Source: Oenanthe sinensis (Eukaryota > Streptophyta > Magnoliopsida > Apiales > Apiaceae). Taken from it: a DNA stretch of 64,000 bases. The stretch's first letter is position 1; every line of letters begins with the position of its first letter. The stretch spans positions 8,706,001 through 8,770,000 of the forward strand of contig JAPMAC010000231.1 of NCBI GenBank assembly GCA_028671895.1, given 5' to 3'. Below, one piece after another: positions 1-12,680 of the stretch. Made by a program: the position numbers and the translations under genes. The notes below the pieces were generated by a model. That model saw only the letters and a list, made by a program, of their open reading frames with translations. It was not told where the DNA came from and did no database searches.

Positions 1-1096
1 ATTAGTAACTAAGTCATACTTAATTATTATGAGCAGAAATACTCCTCTAATTTGAATTTATATTATCTCAATTAATTAAGTATCACTTAATTAATATAAT
101 AAAATTCAAATAATAATCAATTAATTTAAATCAATAATTTAAATTAACTATTCCTCTAAGTGCTCCATGTGTGTGACCCTATAGGCTATTATTTAATTGG
201 CAAAAATTTTATTCTCCAATAAAATTATAAACAATGAGCGGTATCTAGTAATACATCATTGCTACCCAATTAAACAATAATTAAATCGTGATTCGATAAA
301 ACCTTTCATGATTAATGTTTCCGTGTAATATAATCCCTTTGACCATATATATTATAGATTAAACTCGAGGCATGTATTTATTTATCATCTTCAACATTTA
401 ATCCGGGTTTACTTGATCCATGAGTAGACTATGAAAAATAAATCATTATTTGAGCACGGCCATGCATTTATAGTCTCACTCAATCAAGAGACCAATAATA
501 TCTCTCCTAATTATAGGAGGGTTAAATCCTTTATCTATCATCATATTTCTCATATGACTCATGATATACCCGATGTCCACTTTTATCATCACCCGGTCAA
601 AGGTAGCTTTTAATATAGTCAAAGTATATTAATCATCGTATAGAAATATAATGATCTCAAGTCAAAGGATCATTACACCATTATCACTGTGAGTCTTTCT
701 TATGACTTTATTAAACATGAAGAATCTCACTGTGGGTCTGTCCAGTACCATGTACTCCTATATGTACCTATGTATTGACTTTAATATCCCCATAGTTATA
801 ATCAATGAGATGTGGTTATCTGTCAAACAACATACTAGTCTATTTATGTATTATTATTGTCCTATAATAGTAATACTCGACTAGGGACCTTTTAGAATAT
901 GATATATTATATAATCTCAAGTTCAAGTCATGTACTTAAACTATACAATGTGTATCATGATTCTAAGGACATTTATTATGCTAACAAATATATCGCAGTA
1001 ATTAAAGTCATAATAAATACGTTTATTGAATAATCAAATGACATAAAGGTCTATTAAAAGAAACAATGTATTGCCTCTAGGGCACTTACACCAACA
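1..1096 (-). repeat. Partial LTR of Angela-type copia copy G
   Basis: This stretch aligns by eye along its whole length with the LTRs of element A (from about 10890 to 11979 and from about 60360 to 61450). It ends in ...CACTTACACCAACA, the complement of the LTR start TGTTGG, and holds the complement of GCCCTAGAGGCAATA, a string I associate with Angela/BARE LTRs. The left side is cut by the window edge. It is followed by a purine-rich tract (minus strand), so this is the 3' LTR of a minus-strand element. It lacks the LTR half that would carry the promoter. Confidence 0.85.
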
Positions 1097-1200
1097 ATCT
1101 CCCACTTGCACTAGAGCCAATCACCCATGTATCTAATACCCATGGAACTAGTGTGACCGTCATGCTTCTTCTGCGACAAGCCTTTGGTCAGTGGGTCTGC
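1097..1200 (-). pseudogene. RNase H C-terminal scrap of copia copy G
   Basis: Directly inside the LTR lies a tract reading AAGTGGGAGAT on the minus strand (the polypurine tract that primes plus-strand DNA), then about 95 bases matching the last codons of the element A RNase H region (11994 onward), including the sense of SQKKH and HTSSM. Similarity stops abruptly at 1200, where another LTR begins. The remainder of this gene is not found in the window. It is a broken fragment with no coding capacity of its own. Confidence 0.75.
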
Positions 1201-2744
1201 TGAAGGGTTTCGTGACACAAACGCAGCGGAATAAACGCGAAAAATAAATCAAAATAGCGAAACCCTCCGCAGGATCCATGCGAAAATAAAAGATTTAATT
1301 CGGAGATAAAGAATAAATACCTTTAGAAGCTTTAACAGTTCATTAATGGAAGATTAATGGATGTCCAAAGCTTGTTTAATCACCACGTATCCCGCTCTCG
1401 CGATCTACGCTCTACGGTATCCACACGAACACTTTTCATGAAGGATTGATGTGTACTAGTACCCGAAAACTTCTTCTCTCTCTATCTTCCTCCTCTCTCA
1501 GAGCGGCTAGGGTTTTTGTAAAATCTCCTTTTTTATTAAATCAGTCCATAAAGAGATTATATAGAGAGAGGAATAAGTTTTCTAATTATAATCCAATTAT
1601 AATCAATACTAATCCAAAATTCTAAATTATTTAATTAAGTCTCACTTAATTAATTAATTATTAATTTTGGAATTAGTTTAAGTAATTTATTTATTTTATT
1701 TATATAATTAATTAAGTCATACTTAATTAATATCATAAATAAAATAAATTACTTATTTAATTTAAATTCATAATTTAAATTATTTCTCCTTCAAGCGTTC
1801 TTTGTGTGTGACCCTGTAGGTTATTATTACGTTGGCAACAATTTTAATATCTAATTAAAATTGTAAACAATGAGCGGCATCTAGTAATACATCATTGCTA
1901 CCCAAGTAATAATAATAAATCGGTGATTCGATTAAGCCTTTCGTGAATAATGTTCCATGTAATATAATCCCTTTAATCTTGATATTATAGATTAAACTTA
2001 AGGCATGTCTCGTGTCATCCTCTTCAAAATTTAATCTTTATTTTCTTGATCGATGAGTAGACTATTAAAATCAAATCAACATTTGAGCACGGCCGTGCAT
2101 TTCATAGTCTGACTCAAACAAGAGGCCAATAATATCACTCCTAAAATTAGGAGGATTAAATCTCATCTAAATCATTCATATTTCTCATACGATTCATAAT
2201 ATACCCAATGTCCACTTTTATCAACACCCGGTCAAAGGTAACTTTTAATGTAATCAAAGTATATTAATTCTCGTATAGAAATATAATGATTTCAGGCCTA
2301 AGGATCATTACACCATTATCACAATGAGAATTACTTATGACACTTACTTAACATGTAGAATCTCACGGCGGGTCATTCCAGTGCCATGCATTGATACATG
2401 CACTTATGTTCTTGACTTTAGTATCCCCATACCTATGACCAATGAGATGTGGTCATCTGTCAAGAAACATACTAGTCTTTGTGCATTATTATTGTCCTTA
2501 AATAATAATACTCGACTAGGGAATTTTAGGAATAAGATACTATTCATATAATCTCATTTTTAAGTCACATACTTAAAGATATATAATACGTATCAAAATT
2601 CCAAGGACATTTACTATGCTTTCAATTTATTACGCAGTAAACAAAACATAATAAATAAATAATAATCAATAAAACATAATCCTTAATAATAAATATTTTC
2701 CTTAAAATATAAAAAGTATTGTCTCTAGAGCACAATTACTAACA
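1201..2744 (-). repeat. 3' LTR of Angela-type copia F
   Basis: A complete-looking LTR of 1544 bp, starting TGAAGGGTTTCG and ending ATTACTAACA, diverged from but collinear with the LTRs of A: shared blocks include ACGCAGCGGA, CGCAGGATC, GGTATCCACACGA (1416-1428), the run of AATTAATTAAG repeats, and the AAACAATGAGCGG...ACATCATTGCTACC block. It is followed by a weak polypurine complement (2745-2756) and by RNase H remnants on the minus strand, so it is the 3' LTR of a minus-strand element. It replaces the G sequence at 1200, so F appears inserted in G, but the second end of F was not found and the target duplication cannot be confirmed. Confidence 0.75.
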
Positions 2745-5700
2745 ATCTCACACTTGCACTAGAGCCAATTACCCAAGTATCCAATACTCATGGAACTAGT
2801 GTGACTTTCGTGCTTCTGCTGCGACAAAGCCTTAGTCAGTGTGTCTGCAATATTATTATTAGTATACACTTTACATATATGTATATCTCCTTGATCATTA
2901 ATCTCATTAATTAGGTGATATCTCCTAAGTACATGCCCAAACAGCCTCCTTGGCTGCTTCACAAGCATCAATATACTCAGGTTCTATTGTAAAATCAACA
3001 ATTGTCTTTGCTGTGAACCATTCCAGCATACAACATCTCAATAAAACACAAAGCCAGACAGAAACATTAAATTATCGTTATCTGTCTAGAAACCAGTATC
3101 ACTGAAACCTCTTACAACTAGCTTCACATCTCCTCCATATAACAAGAATGAATCTTTAGTCCTCTTTAAGTACTTAAGAATATTCTTGACTGTCGTCCAG
3201 TGACCTTCACCTGGATTAGATCGGTATCTACTCATCATGGTTAAAGCATACGAGACATCAGGACAAGTACATATCATTGCATACATTATAAAACCAATTG
3301 CTGACGCATATGGAATTTTACTCATGCAGTCCCTATCATCCAATGATTTAGGACAAATTTTATTTTGAGATCACTATCCCATGAGACATTGGGACATATC
3401 CATTTTAGTCTCTTTGCATTTGAAATCGATGCAAAACTTTGTCAATGTATGTACTCTAAATTAGGCCGATCAATCACCTTGATCTATCTCTATAGATCTC
3501 GATCCCTAATATATATGTCACATCGCCTAAGTCTTTCATTGAGAAATTATTTCTCAACCAAGTCTTCACAGTCTGTAGAAAAGGAATGTCATTCCCTATT
3601 AGTAATATATCATCAACATATAATACTAGGAATGCCACATGGCTCCCACTAAACTTCTTGTAAACACAAGTTTCATCTTCATTCTGAATAAAGTCAAACT
3701 CTTTTTGACTGTTTCATGAAAACAAATGTTCCATCTCCTCGAGGCCTGCTTTAATCCATAAATGGATCGACGCAACTTACATACATTTCCAGCATCCTTT
3801 AGATCAACAAAACCCTTAGGGTGTGTCATGTACACATCCATATCTTCTTCAAGGCTCTCATTTAAGAAAGCGGTTTTGACATCCATTTGCCAGATTTCAT
3901 AGTCATAGTAAGCAGCTATAGCAAGCAAAATCCTGATAGACATGACCATAACAACTGGTGAAAAGGTCTCATCATAGTCAATACCATGAATTTTCTTGAA
4001 ACCTTTTGCCACCAATCGTGCCTTATAGGTCTGTACATTAGCATCCATGTCGGTCTTCTTCTTGAAAACCCACTTGCACCCTATAGGTTTTACCCCTTCA
4101 GGTGGATCAACCAAAGTCAATACTTGATTAGTATACATGGATTCCATCTCAGATTTAATAGCATCCAGCCATCTCTTAGAATCTGGAGTGTTCATAGCGT
4201 TTTGGTAGGTGAGAGGCTCATCTTCATCCATAAGCATCACATCACCATCTTGAGTCAAGAGAAATCCATATTATCTCTCGAGCTCATGGCGAATCCTACT
4301 AGACCTACGAATACCTGTGTTTCTTGAGCAGTATTATTTTTCTTGTATATTCTGCTCAGGTTCCTCCATTGGTTCAACATTATCATGTGGGTCTCAAACT
4401 TCATTGAGATCTATTATCCTCCCACTGTCTCTCAGCAGTTCGAGCAACAAACACTTTATTCTCGGAAGGATTATAGAAAGAATAACCCCTTGTTTCAGTT
4501 GGGTATTCCACAAAATTACATTTATCTGATTTTGGTCCTAGCTTGTCATAGATTAGACGTTTCACAAACGCTTCACATCCCCAAATTTTCATAAATGACA
4601 TGCTGTGACGTTTCTCAGTCCATATCTCATAAGGATTCTTTTGAACCATTTTAGTAGGAACAATGTTAAGTGTATGTGGAGCCGTTTCCAGAGTGCAACC
4701 CCAGAAACTAATTGGAAGATTCATTGACTCAACATTGATCGCACCATGTCCAACAAGGTGTGATCTCTCCTATCAAAAAAACTTTTCTTTGATATTTTCT
4801 ACTTCATCTTTATAGTCTTTGAACTTTTCAAATGATTCGGATTAGTTCTTCAAAAGATACATATATCCGTATCTACTAAAATAATTAGTAAATTTTATGA
4901 AGTTAATAAAATCTACCTTTTGTCATCGTACACATATGACCACATACATCACTATGTATAAGTCATACCCATTCAATGATCCCTTCACCATGTCCGGTAA
5001 AAGGAGCTTTAGTCATTTTACCAAATAAACCAAGATTCGTATCCTTTGGTATGATTCATAATCAAACTTATCCATGAATGCATCCTTATGTATTCTGGAA
5101 ATGCGTTTCTCATTAATATGGCCTCAGTGACAGTGCCAAAGGTAATATTTGATTTGAGTCACTTTAGAACATATAAATTGTTAATTAGATGTGCAACATT
5201 ATAAGGCTCATCATCAAAATAGAATAAACAACTATTGTTATAAAATGAAAAAGCCTTTCTTGTCCAAACAAGAAACTGAAATAATGTCTCTGCCAATTGC
5301 AAGCACGCTATAACAATTATTTAGTTCTAAATTTTCCTTATAGGCCAAAAATTAAGTAACGAGTTCCTCGAACCAGATCAACTATCTTTACTCCAATTCC
5401 ATCCCGATACCTTAAGCTTGACCCTTATTGATCATCATCTTCCGATCTTCCAATTAAGCATGACAGTTTAATTTCCAGTCTCCCAACTTTCCACAGAAGT
5501 GACAATCATCTTCTTTATCAACACCTCATTCAGACTTTAGAGTCTGCTTTTGGGATTGGACTTTGGTTTGACAACGGAACTAGATCAAATCTTCTCCTTG
5601 CCTTTCCATTTTCCTTTCCCTTTTGCATTCCCTATGTTTACCATCAATATAGTAGTAGTTCATGCATTTATCATATTACTTTCAGCAGTTCTCAACATGC

Positions 5701-6221
5701 TTAGCAACTCAATGAGTGTTTTACCAATCTTATTCACTTTATTGTTCATAACAAAATAAGAATAATATTTGTCCAAAGATTGTAAGATCAAATCTAACTG
5801 TCTCCAGACCAATCTGGAAACCCAAAATATCAATGGTATTCATTATACCCTATAATCTTTAGAACATGTGGTGTAACCGGGTCTCACTCTCCCTACTTGT
5901 AAGTGTATAGTGCCCTTTCAAATATATATTGTGCTCAATCGTTTCATAAGCATCTATATGCTTGTATTGCTTCTTAAGCTCAGCACATATATTTGCGAGC
6001 ATGAGACATTAAACATCAGTCGCAACATCAATTTGCTTCCAATAAACACTATGATTTGCACATGTTACATTCTCAACTTTAAGAGCAGGGGAAGAGATTT
6101 GACTAATATCGTGGTGCCCGAGGACGATCCTCAAGCTCCTATGTCAGTCAAGGAAATATATTCTCGTCAACTTGTCCTTCTCAAGAACTGATCGCATAGA
6201 GAAGTTGTTTGTGTTTATCAT
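2745..6221 (-). pseudogene. Decayed Angela copia gag-pol (element F)
   Basis: A minus-strand relic of the same polyprotein as in element A. From the 5' side it shows a gag start at 6221 (MINTN...VLEKDKL), a gag block near 5550-5800, integrase C-terminal sequence (4401-4724, NLPISFWG), reverse transcriptase (3626-4258, with NAMNTPDSKRWLDAIKSEME, KARLVAKGF, QMDVKTAFLN and SIYGLKQASR), and RNase H pieces (3086-3343 and 2759-2971, with RRYHLI, NIADTLTKAL and HTSSMSIGY). Stops, frameshifts and deletions break every domain; the span is about 0.5 kb shorter than in A. A TGA at 6144-6146 falls at the same codon as a TGA in A. It cannot encode working products. Confidence 0.85.
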
Positions 6222-7454
6222 TTGATATCTACAATATTAAAGTGCATAAAATAAACTAGATTGCAAATTTAATATTAATTATGTTTAAGTGATTATGGTA
6301 TATCATCATATACCTCCCACTATTTTTATCAAACTAATAGACCTTACTATTAATTTGGAAAGTATATCCCATAATTCTTTCTAGTGAGCCAAGATCCATA
6401 TTTCGTCATGTCCTAAGTCAACCACTAGAAGTCCTTAGAAAATGATTATTTAGGTAGACAATAGTTGCCAATTATATCATATATAATTCTTGGATAGTTT
6501 GGTGAACAACGATTGATCTTATCTATCTAATAGACTTTTAACCAAACTCTATGCTTCTAAGTTCATAATAGTTGAATATAACCGTTTATTTTCACTTATT
6601 ATGACGACTCAGTTAAGTTAGACCCAATGATACAACGGCCGGATATAACCGTTTATATTCGTCGCATCTCACCACGATAGATAGGAGTCCCCTGCCACTG
6701 ACAGTCCTTCCCCTTATCGATCTAGGATTCGATGAGTGTTCATTCATTGGAAAGCATCCGAGTAAAACTTAATATTTTGTTAAGGGGTTTTAGAAAATTT
6801 ATAACGATCATGATCACATCATAAAGAGATCCTCAATTTTTCCTTGAACCAAATATTTCAAATCGACATCTTAAATTGTTCATTTCCCAGGTAGATGGAG
6901 GATACCAATGCTCACACTTAAAACCCATCAGCCTTACGAATACACATATCCGCTTTTGTCAGAAAATCCCAATTATAGATATCAAAAATCCATATTTAAT
7001 TCCGTGTTTTAAAAATCCATATTTCATAAACACAAGAATCTCATGATCGTTTATTAATTTTAAAATCTTGAATCGTTACAGATTTTATCTTGTTTAAGCA
7101 AACATGGCATGGGTGTCGTATCTAATACATACATGATTAATCAATATTAAGCATGCATCTCAATTATATCTACGCATACATACCAATACATGCAATCATA
7201 TACATATATGTAATGTGCGTAAATTAAACGTGTTTGGTTATGGCCCCATCCTATGTGATATTTCCAAGCTAATGGAAATATCAAGGTCAGTCTATGGTGG
7301 TTTTAAAAATACTATCTATTACATGTCTTCTTTCTTCATTGCTCCATCATCCCCTTTTGGATTGCCTCCTTGCTTGCAAGTCTTCATTGATAATTACATT
7401 GAATAATAAAAATAAAACTATTCTAATGAAATTACAAGAAGAACTATTCGTTTT
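6222..7454 (-). other. Untranslated leader of copia F, no gene
   Basis: Non-coding, AT-rich, and collinear with the 5' leader of element A (58001-59230): shared landmarks are CCACGATAGATAGGAGTCCCCTGCCACTGACAG (split across both copies), GGCATGGGTG and GGTTATGGCCCC. Similarity fades near 7440. The leader is shorter than that of A and no primer binding site or 5' LTR follows; an inverted LTR fragment follows instead. Short ORFs here are not conserved in A. Confidence 0.7.
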
Positions 7455-7773
7455 GATAAAACCCTAGCAGCTCTACATTATTTGAGAGGCTAGAGAAAGA
7501 GAGAGACAAAGAGGCAGAAACAGGCTAGTACCTAACTCCGGTGATCGTTAGACGATACGACGTTCGTGTGGATACCGATAGAGAGCTTTGCGAAGGGCTG
7601 CTGTGATTCATCGCTTTTGGACCTCTATAATCATCATAAGGAAATCTTTAATAAGGTACACATACGATTCTCCATAATCATCCGCTTATTATACACGGAT
7701 CCTGCGTTTGAGATTCGTTTTTTTGTATTTATTTTTCATGTTTTTCCGCTGCGTATGTGCCCGAATCCCAACA
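7455..7773 (+). repeat. Inverted Angela LTR terminal fragment
   Basis: Read on the minus strand this begins TGTTGGGATTCGGGCAC and continues with CGCAGCGGA, CGCAGGATC, GGTATCCACACGA and CTAGGGTTTT in the same order as the first 320 bp (window orientation) of the A and F LTRs. It is thus about 320 bp of LTR in the orientation opposite to F, A and G. It ends CCCAACA at 7773 but has no adjacent tRNA-complementary primer site, so it is a fragment and not the 5' LTR of a plus-strand element. Confidence 0.75.
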
Positions 7774-8612
7774 AAAGGATAGACTACCTAGACTTAGACT
7801 AAAATAAATGAAAAATGAGTCATATGTGGTGAGTCTAGAAAGAAGAATCGTGGCATCTTTCTTTGATGTGGAGGTCAGAGAAGTGTATTAGTATCATTAA
7901 CATATACAAAATAGCAAATTTGTTCAAGGTAACAACACACAAACTAGTTAATAAATATATAATTATTGTTATAAATTGGAAACTTTAAGGTCTGTTTTCT
8001 TTAGACTCTTAATGTAATTTTTGAAATATAATAGTTGAAGGTTGTTCCATGATATGAGGACTTAAACCTTCAGGTATGATTTTAAGTAAATTTCTTAGTG
8101 GAATCTATAGAAAAATGAAGGCAATGTTGCTTGTTTGAAATGGGTGTGTGGGCTTGTCCTAATTTAAATTTGTAATTGTAAAAAAAGGGGTTTATAACTC
8201 TATTTTTTTTTATCACAAGTTCATTTAAATATTTTAATTATAAGAATTGCCCGGAGCTATTTTATCCTAGAAGTGATATCGCGGCATCCCAACACAGATA
8301 GGTGGGGTGTAATCTTTCCAAGAATAGTCAAGTTCTTTCGAGTGCTTGACGACTCAGCTGGTTATTTTATTTGTGTTAAAGCGACAGTGATAACTAAGCA
8401 TTTGTTCTCTCTCTCTCTCTTGTTATTTTCCCGTTATTGATATTGTGTATTGTTTCGCCCTTCATCATTTATTTCATTAATAGGTTTAATTTTCTTCTTC
8501 TTGTATGGTCATTTTTTTTATTTTGTGGATATAACTGTCATTGTTGCGATTGGTCATTTCCAACAATCTTGAAGTGATTATTTGTTATATTTTATTAATT
8601 GTGAATTCACAA
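7774..8612. other. Unassigned non-coding DNA, possible leader/LTR of relic E
   Basis: No gene is supported. The stretch is AT-rich with a short CT run (about 8405-8424). Because it lies directly upstream of the gag-like start at 8613, the right half is likely the decayed LTR and leader of copia relic E, but I see no TG...CA boundary or primer site to define it. Confidence 0.4.
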
Positions 8613-10422
8613 GATGGTTATTGAAACTGAGATTCCTACTAGTTCCATTGTTACTGTTGTTGGTGTTACCATACCCACCATTGATTGGACTACATATCTT
8701 TTCCCACATCCCATTGATTTATCAAGCGTGCTTGAGAAATTCAGTGGGGGTGTTGGTTTTTTCGCTGGCAGAAAAAGATGAAATTGCGGTTAACTCTAAA
8801 GGGTCTATGGCCGGTGATACAGTATGATTCACCTGTTGTTGATCAAAGAAAGGCTAAAACCGTGATTACATATGATTTATAGGGTGAAAAAGATGGGGTG
8901 ACTAGAGTTGTAATTTTTGTAGCCTTAGTGACACTCTGTTTGATGTTTATTCATCAGATACCTCTAATGCTAAGTTGTTATGGGAAAACCTGGACAAAAC
9001 ACATAATACTGACTCCCAAAGTCTGAAAAAAGTATTCTTTGGCTAGGTTCCTTGATTTTAAACTTGTGGATACAAAATCCATGACTGAGCAGGTGTCTGA
9101 ATTTGAAATGTTGGTGCATACTTTTAAGGAGTCTGAAATGGACCTTCCTGAAAAGTTTCAGGTCATGTCTGTGATTGAAACTCCTCAAGTCTTGGGAAGA
9201 GTTTGCTCTATCCCGGAAAAGGCAAAAAGGAGAGGTCACTTGGACAAACATGATGTTGGACATCTCTATGCATGAGAAACTCACGTCCAAATAGGGACAT
9301 GTGATGCCTGCTGATGGTGGGAGTTTGAAGGTGAATGTAGTGACGGCAAGACAGAAAAGAAAATCTATCGCTCAGAAAAGTAACACTAAACTTGGTACAG
9401 ATAAAAACACGACTAAGAAACCAAATGAAAACAAACCTTGTTGGACTTGTGGGCGGGTTGGTCATTGAAGCAAGGACTGCCAGAATAAGAAGGTAAAAAT
9501 CTGATGTGGTAGCTCATGCAAATACTATGTTTGTAGATGTTACCATTATTGGGCATGTGCCTAACATAGTTGTTGGTGAAGTTGATGCTTCTGGAATGAA
9601 TGACGGGTATGTTACATACAACCCTGTATTACTATCCACTTATATGTCTCATGAATGGTTAATTGATACTAGAGCTAATGTGCATATTTATACTGATAAA
9701 AATCTATTTGTATCTTATCAACAAACCCATGGGAAGATAGTGACAATGGGGAATTCTAGTGCTGCACAAGTGCATGGAATAGAAAATGTGGACGTGAAGT
9801 TTACTTTTGGGCATATTCTATCCTTGACTATAGAGTGCATCATATTCCCAAAATTCATTGAAATATAATAAGTGGCTCTTGTTTAGTTAAGGATGGATTT
9901 GAACTTTCTTTAAAGTGTAATAAAGTAGTCATTATATATTTTGGGGTTTTCTTTGGCAAATGTTACAAGTCTAATGATTTTTTTTTAATGTTGAACCTTT
10001 GCATGGTGGTTTAATTAATGAAAGTGTTTCTCCTTCTGTTAATTCTGTTGAATCATACCATTTATTTAAATTTTGGTGCTCTAAAGTAGTTGATGAATTT
10101 AGAGTTGATTCCAAAACATGTTATTGATAAGAAAAAGAAAATCTTTTTATAATATTGTAAGCGATTATGAGATATTGGATTTAGTTCACACTGACATGTG
10201 TGAGTTTAATGGCATGTTAACTAAAGATAATAAATGATATTTTATTGTTTTTATAGATGATTGTTGTATATATTGTTATGTTTATTTGGTTAAACATAAA
10301 GATGAAGTACTTGAAAAATTCATTATATACAAAAATGAAGATGAAACACAAATTTGTAAAGTACTTAAGAGGTTAAGATTTGATAGATGAGGTGAGTATG
10401 CGAGTACCTCGTTTGACGAATT
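8613..10422 (+). pseudogene. Copia relic E, gag-protease-integrase part
   Basis: A decayed plus-strand copia polyprotein. In order: gag start MVIETEIP at 8613, a gag block from 9039 (DLPEKFQVMSVIE), a zinc knuckle coded at 9439-9480 (CWTC...GH...KDC with a stop replacing the residue after GH), an aspartic protease block around 9650-9870 where the active site reads DTRAN instead of the usual DTGAN, and an integrase core near 10160-10420 (DLVHTDMC, then FIDDC). Frameshifts and stops occur throughout. The reading breaks at 10422 in the duplicated GAATT, and resumes at 61451 after element A. It differs in sequence from the Angela and SIRE elements; I do not assign a lineage. Confidence 0.8.
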
Positions 10423-11979
10423 TGTTGGGTTCCGAGGAATAAAACGCAGCGGATTAAACGTAAATATAACGAAAAATTTTGGAACCCTAACGCAGGATCA
10501 TGTATAATCATGGACTGATTATGGTGAAACGGAATCATACCTTTGTTTGGTCTTGACTTTCACGAACTCAACAGAGATCCTAGCTTTCACGACTTGTGTC
10601 TTCCTCTCGAAAACACCTCTATGGTATCCACACGAGCACCTTCAAGAACGTCTCACGATCTTGATTACGGAATGGATGTACTAGCCTCCTTTGATGATTT
10701 CGAATTTGTCTCTGCCTTTTCTATGTGGCTGCTCTTCTAGGGTTTTCTTATAAAAAACGTTAACCCTTATTAACCCTACATTATCTATTTATAATGGTTG
10801 GTTAATAGGCCCATAATAGCAACCCATAACAGCAAAGCCTAACCCATGTAAGTTTAGGATTAAATAATAAAACCGAATTTTATTATTTAATTAATAACTA
10901 AGTCACACTTAATTATTAATGACAGAATTCAAATTCGAATTTATATTATTTCAATTAATTAAGTCTCACTTAATTAATATAATAAAATTCAAATAATCAT
11001 CAATTAATTTAAATCTATAATTTAAATTAATTATTCCTTTAAGTACTCTATGTGTGTGACCGTATAGGCTATTATTTAATTAGCAATAATTTTATTCTCC
11101 AATAAAATTATAAACAATGAGCGGTATCTAGTAATACATCATTGCTACCCAATTAAATAATAATTAAATCGTGATTCGATAAAACCTTTCGTGATTAATG
11201 TTTCCGTGTAATATAATCCATTTAACCATATATATTATAGATTAAACTCGAGGCATGTATTTAGTCATCCTCTTCAACATTTAATCCGGGTTTACTTGAT
11301 CCATGAGTAGACTATGAAAACAAATCATTATTTGAGCACGACCATGCATTTTATAGTCTCACTCAATCAAGAGGCCAGTAATATCTCTCCTAATTATAGG
11401 AGGGTTAAATCCTTTATCTATCATTCATATTTCTCATACGACTCATGATATACCCGATGTCCACTTTTATCATTACCCGGTCAAAGGTAACTTTTAATGT
11501 AGTCAAAGTATATTAATACTCGTATAGAAATATAATGATCTCAAGTCAGAGGATCATTACACCATTATCACTGTGAGTCTTTCTTATGACTTTATTAAAC
11601 ATGAAGAATCTCACTGTGGGTCTGTCCAGTACCATGTACTCCTGCATGTACCTATATATTGACTTTAGTATCCCCATACTTATAACCAGTGAGATGTGGT
11701 TATCTGTCAAACAACATACTAGTCTATTTATGTATTATTATTGTCCTATAATAATAATACTCGACTAGGGACATTTAAGAATATGATATATTATATAATC
11801 TCAAGTTCAAGTCATGTACTAAACTATACAATGTGTATCATGATTCTAAGGACATTTATTATGCTAACAAATATATCGCAGTAATTAAAGTCATAATAAA
11901 TACGTTTATTAAATAATCAATTGACATAAAGGTTTATCAAAATAAATATTGTATTGCCTCTAGGGCACCTACACCAACA
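10423..11979 (-). repeat. 3' LTR of copia A
   Basis: 1557 bp, TG...CA, nearly identical to 59895-61450. Next to it on the internal side is the polypurine tract, which makes this the 3' LTR of a minus-strand element. It carries a TATA-like box copy (minus-strand TATAAATAG at 10785-10793) and the block GGTATCCACACGA at 10623-10635. A 65-codon plus-strand ORF inside it is only LTR sequence and recurs in the other LTR. Confidence 0.93.
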
Positions 11980-11990
11980 ATCTCCCACTT
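11980..11990 (-). other. Polypurine tract of copia A
   Basis: Minus strand reads AAGTGGGAGAT immediately before the LTR start TGTTGGTGTAGG. This is the expected place and composition of the plus-strand DNA primer site. Confidence 0.85.
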
Positions 11991-11993
11991 GCA

Positions 11994-12680
11994 CTAGAGC
12001 CAATCACCCATGTATCTAATATCCATGGAACTAGTGTGACCGTCGTGCTTCTTCTGCGACAAGCCTTTGGTCAGTGGGTCTGCAATGTTATCATTTGTGT
12101 GCACTTTACATATGTGTATGTCACCCCTTTCATTAATCTCTCGAATGAGGTGATATCTCCTGAGTATGTGTTTGGTTCGGGAGTGAGCTCTAGGTTCTTT
12201 GGCCTGTGCAATGGCTCCATTATTATCGCAGTATAGATCAATGGGATCTGCGATCGATGGAACCACTCCTAAATCAGTAATGAATTTTCGAATCCAAACA
12301 GCTTCCTTAGCCGCTTCACAAGCTGCAATGTACTCAGCCTCCATTGTAGAATCAGCTACTGTTTCTTGTTTTGAACTCTTCCAACTTACAGCACCTCCGT
12401 TTAGACAAAACACAAAACCAGACTGTGATACAGTATCATCCCTGTCTGTTTGAAAACTTGCATCGGTGTAACCTTTTATAACCAGTTTTTCCTCTCCTCC
12501 ATACACCAAGAATGAATCTTTAGTCCTTTTCAAGTACTTTAGAATATTCTTGACAGCCGTCCAGTGACCTTCACCTGGATTAGATTGGTATCTGCTCGTC
12601 ATGCTTAAAGCATACGAAACATCTGAGCGAGTACATACAATCGCATACATGATGGATCCAATTGCTGAGGCATATGGAAC
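11994..12680 (-). pseudogene. RT end and RNase H of copia A (split part)
   Basis: The 3' part of the A polyprotein, open from the B insertion at 12680 to its stop at 11994. It carries the end of reverse transcriptase (SRYQSNPGEGHW), the RNase H motif GYTDASFQTD, the acidic TMEAEYIAA block, DNNGAIAQ, and the C-terminal SRTKHILRRYHLI and HTSSMDIRYMGDWL strings. RNase H would remove RNA from RNA/DNA hybrids in reverse transcription. The reading joins in register with 54722-54907 after removing B and one copy of GGAAC. This half has no stop of its own. Confidence 0.92.

Noticed and set aside
10543..10740. 65-codon ORF, identical at 60015-60212
   Set aside because: LTR sequence of copia A present twice by duplication; it lies antisense to the element transcript in the leader region.
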